Assembly: GCA_964536565.1 (NCBI GenBank)
Contig: CAZHXK010000008.1
Location: 1-24,893 of the forward strand
Length of the DNA: 24,893 nucleotides
Direction of reading: 5' to 3'
Source of the DNA: GCA-002688135 sp964536565
Lineage (GTDB): Bacteria; Patescibacteriota; Patescibacteriia; Magasanikbacterales; GCA-002688135
Shown in pieces: positions 1 to 7,207 of this stretch (positions within the stretch are counted from its first letter, which is position 1; each line of letters begins with the position of its first letter). The notes under the pieces were generated by a model. The model did not search any database and was not told the DNA's origin. It worked only from the letters and a program-made list of their open reading frames with translations. The position numbers and the translations under genes were made by a program.

Positions 1-93
1 GTTTCGTAGATCCTGATCGAGATCACCCTTGTGAAATATATCTTCGTAGTTGTCACTGCCACAGCCCGGACAGTCAATCAATTGCGTGTTCAT
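1..93 (-). CDS. Zinc-ribbon class I methyltransferase, N-terminal fragment (cut by window start)
   Basis: A minus-strand frame starts at ATG 93..91 and stays open for 31 codons to the window edge. The peptide begins MNTQLIDCPGCGSDNYEDIF. A CPGCGS zinc-ribbon knuckle a few residues after the start, followed by a short Asp/Tyr-rich stretch, is typical of the small zinc-binding head of sugar- or polyketide-type SAM methyltransferases; the SAM-binding domain would lie outside the window. The start overlaps the stop of the upstream glycosyltransferase as ATGA, which supports both the start choice and translational coupling in one operon. Calling the family from 31 residues is inference. Other zinc-ribbon proteins remain possible. 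Confidence 0.6.
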   Translation of the reverse strand, partial: MNTQLIDCPGCGSDNYEDIFHKGDLDQDLRN

Positions 94-1205
94 ACGGTCG
101 TTATGAAATTTACTAGCCGCTGTGTGCGCCTCTCCCATGTCTGTAATGCTACCCGAGCATGCGCTGCCTCTGCTTTTGTACTTCCCTTTTCTAATATATC
201 TATAACCATGTCTGCCAGATCTTTTGCTCTATCTGGCTCGACAAAGTGTAGATGCGAGTCGTCCACTATATCACGAACCGCTGGCAAATCAGAGGCGACA
301 ACTGGTGTACCCGACGACATGTATTCAAATAGTTTCAGTGGGGATGATTCAAACTTTCCGATTGAGTAATTTCCTGATGTCGGCAACACCAACACATCGG
401 CAACGCTTTGATATGTGGGCATGTGGTCGTGTGGCTGATGACCGAGCAGTGTAATCCCTGTTACCTTTTCTCTATCTATAAACGTTTTTAGCGCTTGGAC
501 GTCCTCGACATTTCCTCCTACCATCACAACCTCAATATCATCAGGGAAAAATACTGCTGCTCGAGCGAGTGTATACACACCTTTCCAGTCGTATAAGTGA
601 CCTGTGTATATGACGTACTTTTTGTTTTCAGGAAGTGGTTTGATGTCAGCTTTGGCGCCTTGAAACTTATCTGCATCCACACCATGGTGCTCAACATGGA
701 TTTTGTGTTTTCTCGTTTTGAAAGTCTCCATGAGGTACTGCTTCTTCCATGAGTTGGTCACAACGATCTTTCGCAAAATGGTAAACAGAATTTTATTACC
801 TATGGTTTTACGCGGAGCATCATGTACTTCGTAGCACCACTTTGGAACCAGCGCCGAGAGAAACAGCGTGCTGGATGGATCTCGTGAGTATACAATGCCT
901 GATCTGAGCGTGGAAATGCGCATGAGCAGCCCGAATGAAAACGCGAGTGTGTTGGCCCAGTACGCGACAACGCGAGGCATCCATGCAACCGGAAACAGAT
1001 CTATCGTAGGTATTCTTTTAATTTCGAAACTGTGTGGCAGATGATAGAAATCGAATGAGTCACCTTCTACGTCAGTTTTCCTGTTTGGGATGTAGAGTGT
1101 GACATGATGACCATTCTGCGCAAATGCATGACACATACGCATAATCTGCCATGCATGTGCACGGTTGGACGGAAGCCTCATGTTGGCGATATACGCAAGT
1201 TTCAT
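90..1205 (-). CDS. GT4-family glycosyltransferase (GT-B fold)
   Basis: 371 aa, probably a cytoplasmic, nucleotide-sugar-dependent retaining glycosyltransferase that extends a lipid-linked glycan. The N-terminus (MKLAYIANMRLPSNRAHAW) is the usual first beta strand and glycine-poor loop of GT4 enzymes. The C-terminal half has a YTGHLYDWKG donor-domain start, then the E-x7-E motif in FESSPLKLFEYMSSGTPVVA. I start at ATG 1205 because it begins the conserved strand and sits one nucleotide after the TAG of the upstream methyltransferase. A longer open frame to 1307 only shadows that gene. No membrane segment is obvious. Donor and acceptor cannot be told from the sequence. Confidence 0.85.
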   Translation of the reverse strand: MKLAYIANMRLPSNRAHAWQIMRMCHAFAQNGHHVTLYIPNRKTDVEGDSFDFYHLPHSFEIKRIPTIDLFPVAWMPRVVAYWANTLAFSFGLLMRISTLRSGIVYSRDPSSTLFLSALVPKWCYEVHDAPRKTIGNKILFTILRKIVVTNSWKKQYLMETFKTRKHKIHVEHHGVDADKFQGAKADIKPLPENKKYVIYTGHLYDWKGVYTLARAAVFFPDDIEVVMVGGNVEDVQALKTFIDREKVTGITLLGHQPHDHMPTYQSVADVLVLPTSGNYSIGKFESSPLKLFEYMSSGTPVVASDLPAVRDIVDDSHLHFVEPDRAKDLADMVIDILEKGSTKAEAAHARVALQTWERRTQRLVNFITTV

Positions 1206-1206
1206 A

Positions 1207-1854
1207 CTATGTTTTTTGAGTCTCCTTTTTTTGCAAAATGAAAAAGTGCTTTGTTGGAACATCTGCTGGAACAATGTCTTTCTTGATATTAAAACCTGCA
1301 TCAACAAGGTCCTCTCGAACCTTGTCCAACCCGTACCCGCGCTTCCCTATTTCCCAGTAGTGTTGACCGTCGAATGCATGCTCTTGTCCTGATGGAATTT
1401 TTACGAACAAGTCTTTCCACCCAATCTTGGGAATATGAAAACCTGCTTTCAGTAATGTCTTACGAGAGTCTGGAACTGAAATCATCGCACCCTTTTTTGA
1501 GACACGTGCAATCTCCTTCATCGCCTTTTTTGCTTCTTCGTACGGAAGGTGCTCAATGATCTGAGCAGCAAGAACCACGTCATAGGAATTATCTTCAACA
1601 GGGATATTTGTCACCGACCCCACAATGTCTGGATGTAACTCTGGGTCGATGTCGATTGTCGTCATCTGTACTCCTTGACGGTTGAGATAGTTTCGAACGA
1701 GTCCATTGCCTAATCCAACCTCAAGAACAGTCCGAGGATTAAACCCCATCACGAACTGTATTTGATACCAATACGATAGCCAACGAGCTTTGTGGTCGTA
1801 AGCCATATCGTAGTGTTTTTTGTCCACTTGGATGTCCTGTTTTTGGTCTTCCAT
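1207..1854 (-). CDS. Class I SAM-dependent methyltransferase
   Basis: 215 aa. SAM-binding motif I is VLEVGLGNGLV at about residues 43-53, followed by an acidic strand end (TTIDIDPE). The typical post-motif segment DVVLAAQIIEHLPYEEA, with its EHL signature, and the loop ISVPDSR follow. This fits the UbiE/Methyltransf_11-type fold used for small-molecule or sugar methylation; the substrate is unknown. The start is ATG 1854: the frame is open to 1896, but a 1896 start would place the coding region over a promoter and beside a terminator. The ATG lies only 9 nt after a consensus -10 box and has no Shine-Dalgarno, so the mRNA should be leaderless or nearly so. It is first in an operon with the downstream GT4. 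Confidence 0.87.
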   Translation of the reverse strand: MEDQKQDIQVDKKHYDMAYDHKARWLSYWYQIQFVMGFNPRTVLEVGLGNGLVRNYLNRQGVQMTTIDIDPELHPDIVGSVTNIPVEDNSYDVVLAAQIIEHLPYEEAKKAMKEIARVSKKGAMISVPDSRKTLLKAGFHIPKIGWKDLFVKIPSGQEHAFDGQHYWEIGKRGYGLDKVREDLVDAGFNIKKDIVPADVPTKHFFILQKKETQKT

Positions 1855-1863
1855 AATTGTTTT

Positions 1864-1892
1864 AGTATAGGTGTGAGAGCCCATATTGTCAA
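1864..1892 (-). promoter_or_regulatory. Sigma-70-type promoter, near-leaderless, for the 1207-1854 methyltransferase
   Basis: On the minus strand TTGACA (1892..1887) is followed by exactly 17 nt and TATACT (1869..1864). The start codon at 1854 is 9 nt past the -10 box, so the predicted transcription start at about 1857-1858 leaves a leader of roughly 3-4 nt. The -35 lies directly downstream of the terminator ending near 1895. Confidence 0.85.
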
Positions 1893-1894
1893 TC

Positions 1895-1917
1895 AAAAAA
1901 GGCCCTCTGTAGGGCCA
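1895..1917 (-). terminator. Rho-independent terminator, minus orientation
   Basis: Read on the minus strand, a 6-bp perfect stem GGCCCT/AGGGCC with a 4-nt loop (1916..1901) is followed by six T (1900..1895). It ends the small gene at 1924-2214 and any read-through from the seven-gene operon, just before the next promoter. Confidence 0.85.
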
Positions 1918-1923
1918 GTATTA

Positions 1924-2214
1924 TTAGGGATTTCCGATGGTGTAGAGATCCGTATTCTCAAAGGGTAAGTCGCATGTGCCCTCATCGGGAGCCAACCGCA
2001 CCAGCTGAACTTTTTCGTCACTCACCACATCGCATCTCCATGTGTTCGGACTGAACAGTGTCGTGCGATTTCCTCCCCCGTTTTGGTGCCAACCAACACC
2101 AAAAGAGCCGTCACCATTTACGCCATGATATTCAATGACCCCTTCTACCGGTCCATCGCTGCGATGCTCAACGATTCTGCAGTTTGGAAGCTTCCATGAT
2201 CGTAGTCACTGCAT
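1924..2214 (-). pseudogene. Small Cys-containing protein gene with in-frame TGA at codon 3
   Basis: Reading from ATG 2214 gives Met-Gln-TGA, then 93 uninterrupted codons ending at TAA (1926..1924). The downstream peptide looks coding: it has three Cys, a Gly-rich centre (EYHGVNGDGSFGVGWHQNGG) and a hydrophilic tail ending DLYTIGNP. I do not recognise the family. Everything needed for expression is present: a TTGACG-N17-TAATCT promoter, an AGAAGGAG Shine-Dalgarno 6 nt before ATG, and a terminator 7 nt after the stop. No in-frame ATG, GTG or TTG lies soon after the TGA, so a simple later start does not rescue it. The options are a nonsense-mutated gene, a sequencing error or recoding of UGA. 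UGA is a normal stop elsewhere in the window, so a Gly-UGA code is unlikely. No signal peptide or membrane segment is visible. Confidence 0.6.
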
Positions 2215-2220
2215 ATCTAA

Positions 2221-2228
2221 CTCCTTCT
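2221..2228 (-). promoter_or_regulatory. Strong Shine-Dalgarno that fixes ATG 2214
   Basis: AGAAGGAG on the minus strand (2228..2221) is followed by 6 nt and ATG. It is one of the few clear Shine-Dalgarno sequences in the window, and it points at the start whose third codon is TGA. Confidence 0.8.
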
Positions 2229-2241
2229 AGTGTTTACGGTA

Positions 2242-2270
2242 AGATTACACAGACCCTAGACCAGCGTCAA
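2242..2270 (-). promoter_or_regulatory. Sigma-70-type promoter of the small gene
   Basis: TTGACG (2270..2265), a 17-nt spacer and TAATCT (2247..2242) on the minus strand. The predicted start near 2235 gives a leader of about 20 nt that contains the Shine-Dalgarno. The promoter sits 3 nt after the stop codon of the upstream formyltransferase, so this gene can be transcribed alone. Confidence 0.78.
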
Positions 2271-2272
2271 AT

Positions 2273-3049
2273 TTATACAAATTTCTTTCCTTGTTTCTTC
2301 AGCCACTTGTAATCCTTCCGCGTAGGAAGTGAGAAATACGACGGAGTCCGATCCGGGTATTTCGGATATGGTCCATCTGCCTGAACACGATCGAGCGCAT
2401 CCCACATCATTTTTGGAAAATCTTTATATACTTGTGTGTACGCTTCATGCACACTCGAAAAATCTTGTTTGTATTCTTTTTGAATAATCATTTTTCCTTT
2501 ATCGATCTCTTCATCCATAAAGTGAATTGTCGAGCCAACGTGCGTACGACCTTCCATCAGCGCCCAAAAAACTGGCATGAGTCCTCTGTACGACGGAAGG
2601 AGTGCGGAGTGCTTATTAATGACTCCAATCTTTGGAGCTTTGAGAATTTTCTTTTTAAAAATGTATCCGCATGTTGAGAGAATCAGATCGGCATCAAGTT
2701 CTTTTACACGATCAATTACCTTAGCGTTGTTTGGGTTGGAGTGCTTTTCATACGCAGCAACATGAGCCTGTGCGAGTTTTTTATATGATCGAGGATGTTT
2801 CCCAAAAAGTCGTTTAACGTGCATGGAGATCGTCATGAGCACGAGCTTGATGACAACGACAACTCCGAATGTTTTAAGATAGTACAGGGGAACGTGGATT
2901 CCCTTGTGCTTGGCTAATATGGCGGGAAATGTAAAAATCCCAACCACATCGTAGTTTTCTTCTGAATCCAAAAAGGTTTTCCAGGCAGAAAACAAAAATG
3001 CGTAGTCCTCTTCCGTGAATATCACTGCACGCAATTTAGCCTTTTGCAT
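2273..3049 (-). CDS. Formyltransferase-fold enzyme (Formyl_trans_N), amino-sugar N-formyltransferase candidate
   Basis: 258 aa. The catalytic core of the methionyl-tRNA formyltransferase fold is clear: INKHSALLPSYRG at about residues 144-156 gives the Asn145/His147 pair, and DEEIDKGKMI places the third catalytic Asp at 183. The protein stops soon after this domain and lacks the C-terminal tRNA-binding domain of Fmt, so a small-molecule role is more likely, such as N10-formyl-THF-dependent formylation of a nucleotide-linked amino sugar (as in ArnA, VioF, WlaRD). It overlaps the 3' end of the NodB-type deacetylase gene by 14 nt, which indicates coupled expression. The start at 3049 is the only good ATG before the first strand (KLRAVIF). 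The exact substrate is inference. Confidence 0.8.
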   Translation of the reverse strand: MQKAKLRAVIFTEEDYAFLFSAWKTFLDSEENYDVVGIFTFPAILAKHKGIHVPLYYLKTFGVVVVIKLVLMTISMHVKRLFGKHPRSYKKLAQAHVAAYEKHSNPNNAKVIDRVKELDADLILSTCGYIFKKKILKAPKIGVINKHSALLPSYRGLMPVFWALMEGRTHVGSTIHFMDEEIDKGKMIIQKEYKQDFSSVHEAYTQVYKDFPKMMWDALDRVQADGPYPKYPDRTPSYFSLPTRKDYKWLKKQGKKFV

Positions 3050-3998
3050 ATGTCCGATTTTGAATTATATCGTCAGCCAACTCTCTCATTGTAACAAACT
3101 CAGCCTGTCCAGCCATGTGAGCAATCACCTCCTCAAACATCGCCAGCTTTTCTCTGAGAGGTGTATCCATGCGCTCAAACACAGCAAGTTCATCCTCATG
3201 CTGTTTCACAATGTCAGGATCGAAATCTTCTTCGTAACTCGCAATATCCGCTGGATGCATCAGATAGTAGAAACCCCGGCCTTTTTGGATAGCTTTCGTG
3301 ATGAATGCTTTATGCATTTTCTTAGGCCACATGAATGACATAGTGTGCCACACAGGCAAACGAAGCGGCGTTACAGTCGGCACTGGCAACATCAGTAGTC
3401 CGCTAACATTAGGACGATGCATGTTTTCCGGCCGAATGAGATATGGTTTTCGTGTTCCATACAGTAGTACTTTTTTATCATTTCGGGATAGAAAGTTTGC
3501 ATCGAATTTCTGATCTGTGCGTGAGTTAAATTTGAGTTTTGCGATTGCTGCGAGCATAATAGGAGACGGAAAAGCAGACGTGTCGTAAACGTATTTTAAA
3601 TCCAGGAGCGTTTGAATGCTTGTTGGACTCATCGACCACGTAGGTGAAATGTATCCGCGAGGTTCTACCCCAATCGTGTTCGTAATTTTTTCATGAGTTC
3701 GTTTTATTTCGTCTCTCTGTTTTTCTGGCTTGGTGGCACCAAGATTTCCATGATGTGTCCATGAGTGATTTCCGATCTCATGTCCTGCGTCGTGCCAGTA
3801 TTTCACGCGAGCAGCAACTTCCGGATTTTCCAGATCTCTTCCAATAACGAAAAGTGAACATTTGAAGTTGTGCGCATCTGCTGTTTCGAGAAACCGATCT
3901 GCAACTTTGAAAAAGGTAGGATCCCTGTTTTCCATTCGATTAATGGACAGAGGAAAGTAAAGAGAGTCAAAATTTATATTCAGAGCTATTTTTTTCAT
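3036..3998 (-). CDS. NodB-homology polysaccharide deacetylase-type enzyme (ArnD-like role possible)
   Basis: 320 aa. Motif 2 of the NodB fold is plain: HEIGNHSWTHHGNL contains the metal-binding H-x3-H. Motif 1 at the N-terminus reads INFDSLYF, so the usual second Asp of the Asp-Asp pair is Ser. The predicted reaction is metal-dependent removal of an N-acyl group (acetyl or formyl) from a sugar. The start is ATG 3998, one nucleotide after the TAA of the upstream membrane protein; the open frame continues to 4130 but there it shadows that gene. No signal peptide is evident at MKKIALNINF, so a cytosolic or membrane-face site is likely. It lies directly before a formyltransferase gene, the ArnD/ArnA kind of pairing. 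Confidence 0.8.
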   Translation of the reverse strand: MKKIALNINFDSLYFPLSINRMENRDPTFFKVADRFLETADAHNFKCSLFVIGRDLENPEVAARVKYWHDAGHEIGNHSWTHHGNLGATKPEKQRDEIKRTHEKITNTIGVEPRGYISPTWSMSPTSIQTLLDLKYVYDTSAFPSPIMLAAIAKLKFNSRTDQKFDANFLSRNDKKVLLYGTRKPYLIRPENMHRPNVSGLLMLPVPTVTPLRLPVWHTMSFMWPKKMHKAFITKAIQKGRGFYYLMHPADIASYEEDFDPDIVKQHEDELAVFERMDTPLREKLAMFEEVIAHMAGQAEFVTMRELADDIIQNRTYAKG

Positions 3999-3999
3999 A

Positions 4000-5856
4000 T
4001 TACTTCTCGTCCAAAATTCTGTATATGTCCACCCTTCCCTTGCTATATACGAGCTCGATGTTGCTCCACTTATCAGCATCAAATCGTCCGAGGAACTTTT
4101 CGAATGGACCATTATAGATATAGTCGGCACGATATGGAAGTGTCACTGAGTCTTTTAATGATACACCGTTATAGCTGTCAATGAAATCCTGCCTAAAGTC
4201 ATCTGGTAATGATCGATGACTCCCCTCTTGCGAATAATCCCTTCCTCCCCTGCGCGTACGGAACGTATCACAGAAAAGCGCATAGAGCGGATCAAGTTGG
4301 AAGCCTCGTATTGGATTCACAAAGTAGCTGTAGTCTCCATCCAGATTATTCTTATGAAAATCTTCGCGCGTATCAAACAGCACGCGTGCCTGGTTGTATC
4401 TATCGAGAATTTCGTCGTGCGATGCGACCGTGTAGCACCCGAGAGGTACATATACATTTGCGTGCGATAGAAATGGAGCAAACGCAGTTGTGCGCGTGGA
4501 ATTTGACACGACAACACTGTCAGGTTCTGTATTATCATTTATCCACTCATATGATTCTAAAATGTCGACTGGCATTGTGTATTCTGACGCCTTCACATAT
4601 CTATCAGAAAGATGTACATGCAATGCGCTCGTCAAAAGCAATGTAATTGCCGCGAGCTCAAGCAGGTGTGCTTTTTGTGTCCAATTCTTTTTTGTGATTA
4701 TTCTGTCGTATACTGCAAATGAAATCACCCCAAGCGAGAGGACCAACATGTACACGTTGACACGTGACCCCCAGTGATCTGGTTGTGGATTGAAGCCGAG
4801 AATGAGCTGGATATTCACCACTATCGACATAGGAATCATGAGCGCTGCAATGTAGATAAACTTTTCTTTGTTTTTTATCATGACGAATGCGAGCGACAAC
4901 ATTATAGTCGAAAGAATAATGACATCGAGTGAGGATGTATCAAACGTTCGACCATACACGAGCCCAACGCGCTCAGACAGTGTTTCGTAATACGAGAGTC
5001 CTTGCAGCGCATACGTTTTTGCAAAATATGGAATTGAAACCACAAGACCAACAACACCAATCGTGAGTGGTCCAACTGCAGATCTCCTTTCTCTTATGAA
5101 CGAGAAAATGGTCAGTAATATGACCATAAAGGCAGCGTACACCGAGTAATAGAAATAGACGTAGAACAGAATACCAAGCAATATGCCCGCAAGGTACTTC
5201 GATGCTTTGTGATGTTCAACAAGAGCCCTGTATGTAAAATACAAGAATGCGAAGAACATGATGAATCCAGGCGATGGTATGAATGTGCGAGTAAACGCTG
5301 GATCAAAAGCTGTAGCGACAAATGTGAATGGATGCAACTTTGTTGGATCGGCCAGCGCTGCTCGGATCGCTATAAGGATATTTGGGAAAATAGTAACCGT
5401 AAGCGAGAGCAACACAGCAAATCGTTTCGCATGCGGGTACATTCGTTGGACCAGCGCATATAGCATTAGGAATGCGCCGACTGGTCCGATAAGCGAAAAG
5501 AGTACAAAAAGATAGGTCGGATCGGTTAATCCAATAAGGTACGGAATAAACCCGATCATAATTGCAATGAGCAGATTTCCCCATGCAGTTGCATGGTTTT
5601 TGTATTCCGCTACATACGCATCACCATCAGCGAAATGTCCGTCTATTACCTCGCGCACCCGTGACCCGTAAGCAGCTATATCATCAAGCACAGGAGCTTC
5701 GTATGAGTATGGATGATATTCACCCATACCCATGTTTCCCTGCCACTGTGGAACCAGGATGTGAGGCAGGCCGTATAGAGCTAAAATCGTAAGTGCTACG
5801 ATGGCCGCTAGTCCATGTTTTCTGCTACGGATTTTTTTTTTGAACTTAACCGCCAT
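4000..5856 (-). CDS. Polytopic membrane protein, GT-C-type glycosyltransferase candidate
   Basis: 618 aa. A short basic N-terminus (KFKKKIRSRKH) is followed by a first membrane segment and then a hydrophilic loop rich in acids (APVLDDIAAYGSRVRE), as in GT-C enzymes, which keep catalytic acids in the first outer loop. About nine or ten more membrane segments follow, then a soluble C-terminal domain starting near DILESYEWINDNTEPDSVV, a phrase common in uncharacterised GT-C/PMT-like proteins. The likely role is transfer of a sugar from a polyprenyl-phosphate donor outside the membrane. The start overlaps the end of the upstream GT2 by 49 nt; it is kept because no later start precedes the first membrane segment and AAGAGAG lies 8 nt upstream. 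A YfhO-like or O-antigen-type membrane protein is the main alternative. Confidence 0.65.
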   Translation of the reverse strand: MAVKFKKKIRSRKHGLAAIVALTILALYGLPHILVPQWQGNMGMGEYHPYSYEAPVLDDIAAYGSRVREVIDGHFADGDAYVAEYKNHATAWGNLLIAIMIGFIPYLIGLTDPTYLFVLFSLIGPVGAFLMLYALVQRMYPHAKRFAVLLSLTVTIFPNILIAIRAALADPTKLHPFTFVATAFDPAFTRTFIPSPGFIMFFAFLYFTYRALVEHHKASKYLAGILLGILFYVYFYYSVYAAFMVILLTIFSFIRERRSAVGPLTIGVVGLVVSIPYFAKTYALQGLSYYETLSERVGLVYGRTFDTSSLDVIILSTIMLSLAFVMIKNKEKFIYIAALMIPMSIVVNIQLILGFNPQPDHWGSRVNVYMLVLSLGVISFAVYDRIITKKNWTQKAHLLELAAITLLLTSALHVHLSDRYVKASEYTMPVDILESYEWINDNTEPDSVVVSNSTRTTAFAPFLSHANVYVPLGCYTVASHDEILDRYNQARVLFDTREDFHKNNLDGDYSYFVNPIRGFQLDPLYALFCDTFRTRRGGRDYSQEGSHRSLPDDFRQDFIDSYNGVSLKDSVTLPYRADYIYNGPFEKFLGRFDADKWSNIELVYSKGRVDIYRILDEK

Positions 5857-6539
5857 CCAAAAACTCTCTTAAGCAGTTTTAAATGACGAGGGATCTCTTT
5901 TTTGTAATTTAGTTTTGATGATCCGAATTCTCGATTTCCAATAGGTGTTGGAATTTCTACATATCGTGATCCATCAAAATGCATTTTGAAGAAAAGTTCA
6001 ACTGGTGTTTCGAAACTCTGTGTTTCGAGTTGAACTCGTTGCGCAGCCTGTGCATCCATCATTCTAAAAATTGAGCTGATGCCATGGACTCGTGTTCCGG
6101 AAGCGAGAGAGTACGCACCGTTAGCCATTTTACTAACCACAACACGCCACCACGGAATATCGTCAGAGTACCCAGCCAATCCGTGAGATCCTATCACAGC
6201 CTCAACATCACCCTCATCAAACCTTTTTTTGAGGTCTCGAATGTATTTTGGATGAAATGTCATGTCAGAATCGAGCAACACAATTGTGTCACCCTGTGCA
6301 TGTGCGATTCCAGTTCGAATGGCTGCGCCCAACCCTCCATTGCGTGCGTGCTGCACGACACGCAAGTGTTCGACATCCGACTCGTAGAGACGCTGCTGTG
6401 TTGTATCAGTACTACCATCATCAATCGCTACCACCTCATAATCTACACCCAGCGCTTTGAGCTCTGGTTCGAGAATAGTTTTTAGACCAGAAATGTTATC
6501 TTCCTCGTTGTAACACGGAATGACAATGCTGATCTTCAT
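5808..6539 (-). CDS. GT2 glycosyltransferase, polyprenyl-phosphate sugar synthase type (DPM1/ArnC-like)
   Basis: 243 aa. The N-terminus MKISIVIPCYNEEDNI, then VVAIDDGSTD (residues 37-45) and the LLDSDMTF metal-binding DxD (about 90-92) define an inverting GT-A enzyme of family 2. Length and layout match dolichol-phosphate mannose synthase and its bacterial relatives, which load one sugar on polyprenyl phosphate. No C-terminal membrane anchor is seen. The gene runs 49 nt into the next one, a GT-C-like membrane protein that could consume its product. The start follows the TAA of the methyltransferase by one nucleotide. The sugar is unknown. Confidence 0.85.
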   Translation of the reverse strand: MKISIVIPCYNEEDNISGLKTILEPELKALGVDYEVVAIDDGSTDTTQQRLYESDVEHLRVVQHARNGGLGAAIRTGIAHAQGDTIVLLDSDMTFHPKYIRDLKKRFDEGDVEAVIGSHGLAGYSDDIPWWRVVVSKMANGAYSLASGTRVHGISSIFRMMDAQAAQRVQLETQSFETPVELFFKMHFDGSRYVEIPTPIGNREFGSSKLNYKKEIPRHLKLLKRVFGWRLSSKKKSVAENMD

Positions 6540-6540
6540 A

Positions 6541-7206
6541 TTATTGTTTTCGTGCCTTTATTGCGAGCCCCATCGTCCCATGAGAACGTCGTTCATCCTC
6601 TACAGTGAATCCTACTTTTTTGACATCTGCAGCAAGTGATTCTTTTGTATATTCACGCAAATGAGCTTCTTCCCACACCTTTCCTTTTGTTTTGAGCCAT
6701 ATCCACCAGATCACCTGAAAGAGTGGGTTGTGTTCTTCTACGACAAAAATAATCGCAGTTCCTCCTGGTTTCAGCACACGCTTCATTTCAGCAAGACATG
6801 CGTCTACATCAACGACATGCTCGATAACATCCAGCATGGTGACGGAATCGAACGTGTTGTCTTCGTATGGAAGTGCCTCTGCTGGTCCTGTTTTGAATGT
6901 GTGTTGAGGTCTCTCTTTCTGAGCGTATTCAATGTGATGTGGTGCAACATCAGCACCAGCATATGATACGTCTGGACGTGCTTTAGCGTAATGATCTATT
7001 GAGAAACCAGAAGCACATCCGACATCGAGTACAGATCCTTGCTCTGGTACGTCTGCAAGCAAATCATTAATAATCTTGAATCGAATGTCGTAATACAGTT
7101 TTTGCAGTCGATTATTTTTATACGAATCATCCCAGTACGTAGCTGGTACCTTTTCATATACATCCCCTAACTCTTCGTGTGTTTTTGTATGTTCGTGTTG
7201 ATGCAT
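6541..7206 (-). CDS. Class I SAM-dependent methyltransferase
   Basis: 221 aa. Motif I is VLDVGCASGFS at about residues 59-69, followed by AGADVAPHHIEYA with the ribose-binding acid. The segment FDSVTMLDVIEHVVDVDACL and the loop VLKPGGTAIIFV complete the Methyltransf_11/UbiE pattern. The N-terminus is His-rich (MHQHEHTKTHEE). The start is ATG 7206, one nucleotide after the TAA of the upstream gene; upstream in-frame sequence to 7254 shadows that gene. Its position inside the NUDIX-to-formyltransferase operon suggests methylation of a sugar or lipid-linked intermediate. The substrate is not readable. Confidence 0.87.
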   Translation of the reverse strand: MHQHEHTKTHEELGDVYEKVPATYWDDSYKNNRLQKLYYDIRFKIINDLLADVPEQGSVLDVGCASGFSIDHYAKARPDVSYAGADVAPHHIEYAQKERPQHTFKTGPAEALPYEDNTFDSVTMLDVIEHVVDVDACLAEMKRVLKPGGTAIIFVVEEHNPLFQVIWWIWLKTKGKVWEEAHLREYTKESLAADVKKVGFTVEDERRSHGTMGLAIKARKQ

Positions 7207-7207
7207 A

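Noticed and set aside
2129..2196. Plus-strand mini ORF starting near ATG 2128
   Set aside because: Only about 20 codons, no promoter or Shine-Dalgarno, and it lies opposite the much better minus-strand small gene.
1924..2214. Genetic code with UGA as glycine (as in Gracilibacteria and SR1)
   Set aside because: Several genes end in TGA within ATGA overlaps (e.g. 9611-9613, 14191..14189, 18506..18504), and the long genes have no internal TGA, so UGA is a stop here.
3999..4130. N-terminal extension of the deacetylase to 4130
   Set aside because: The extra 44 residues lie inside the upstream membrane-protein gene in another frame, and the conserved NodB start is at 3998.
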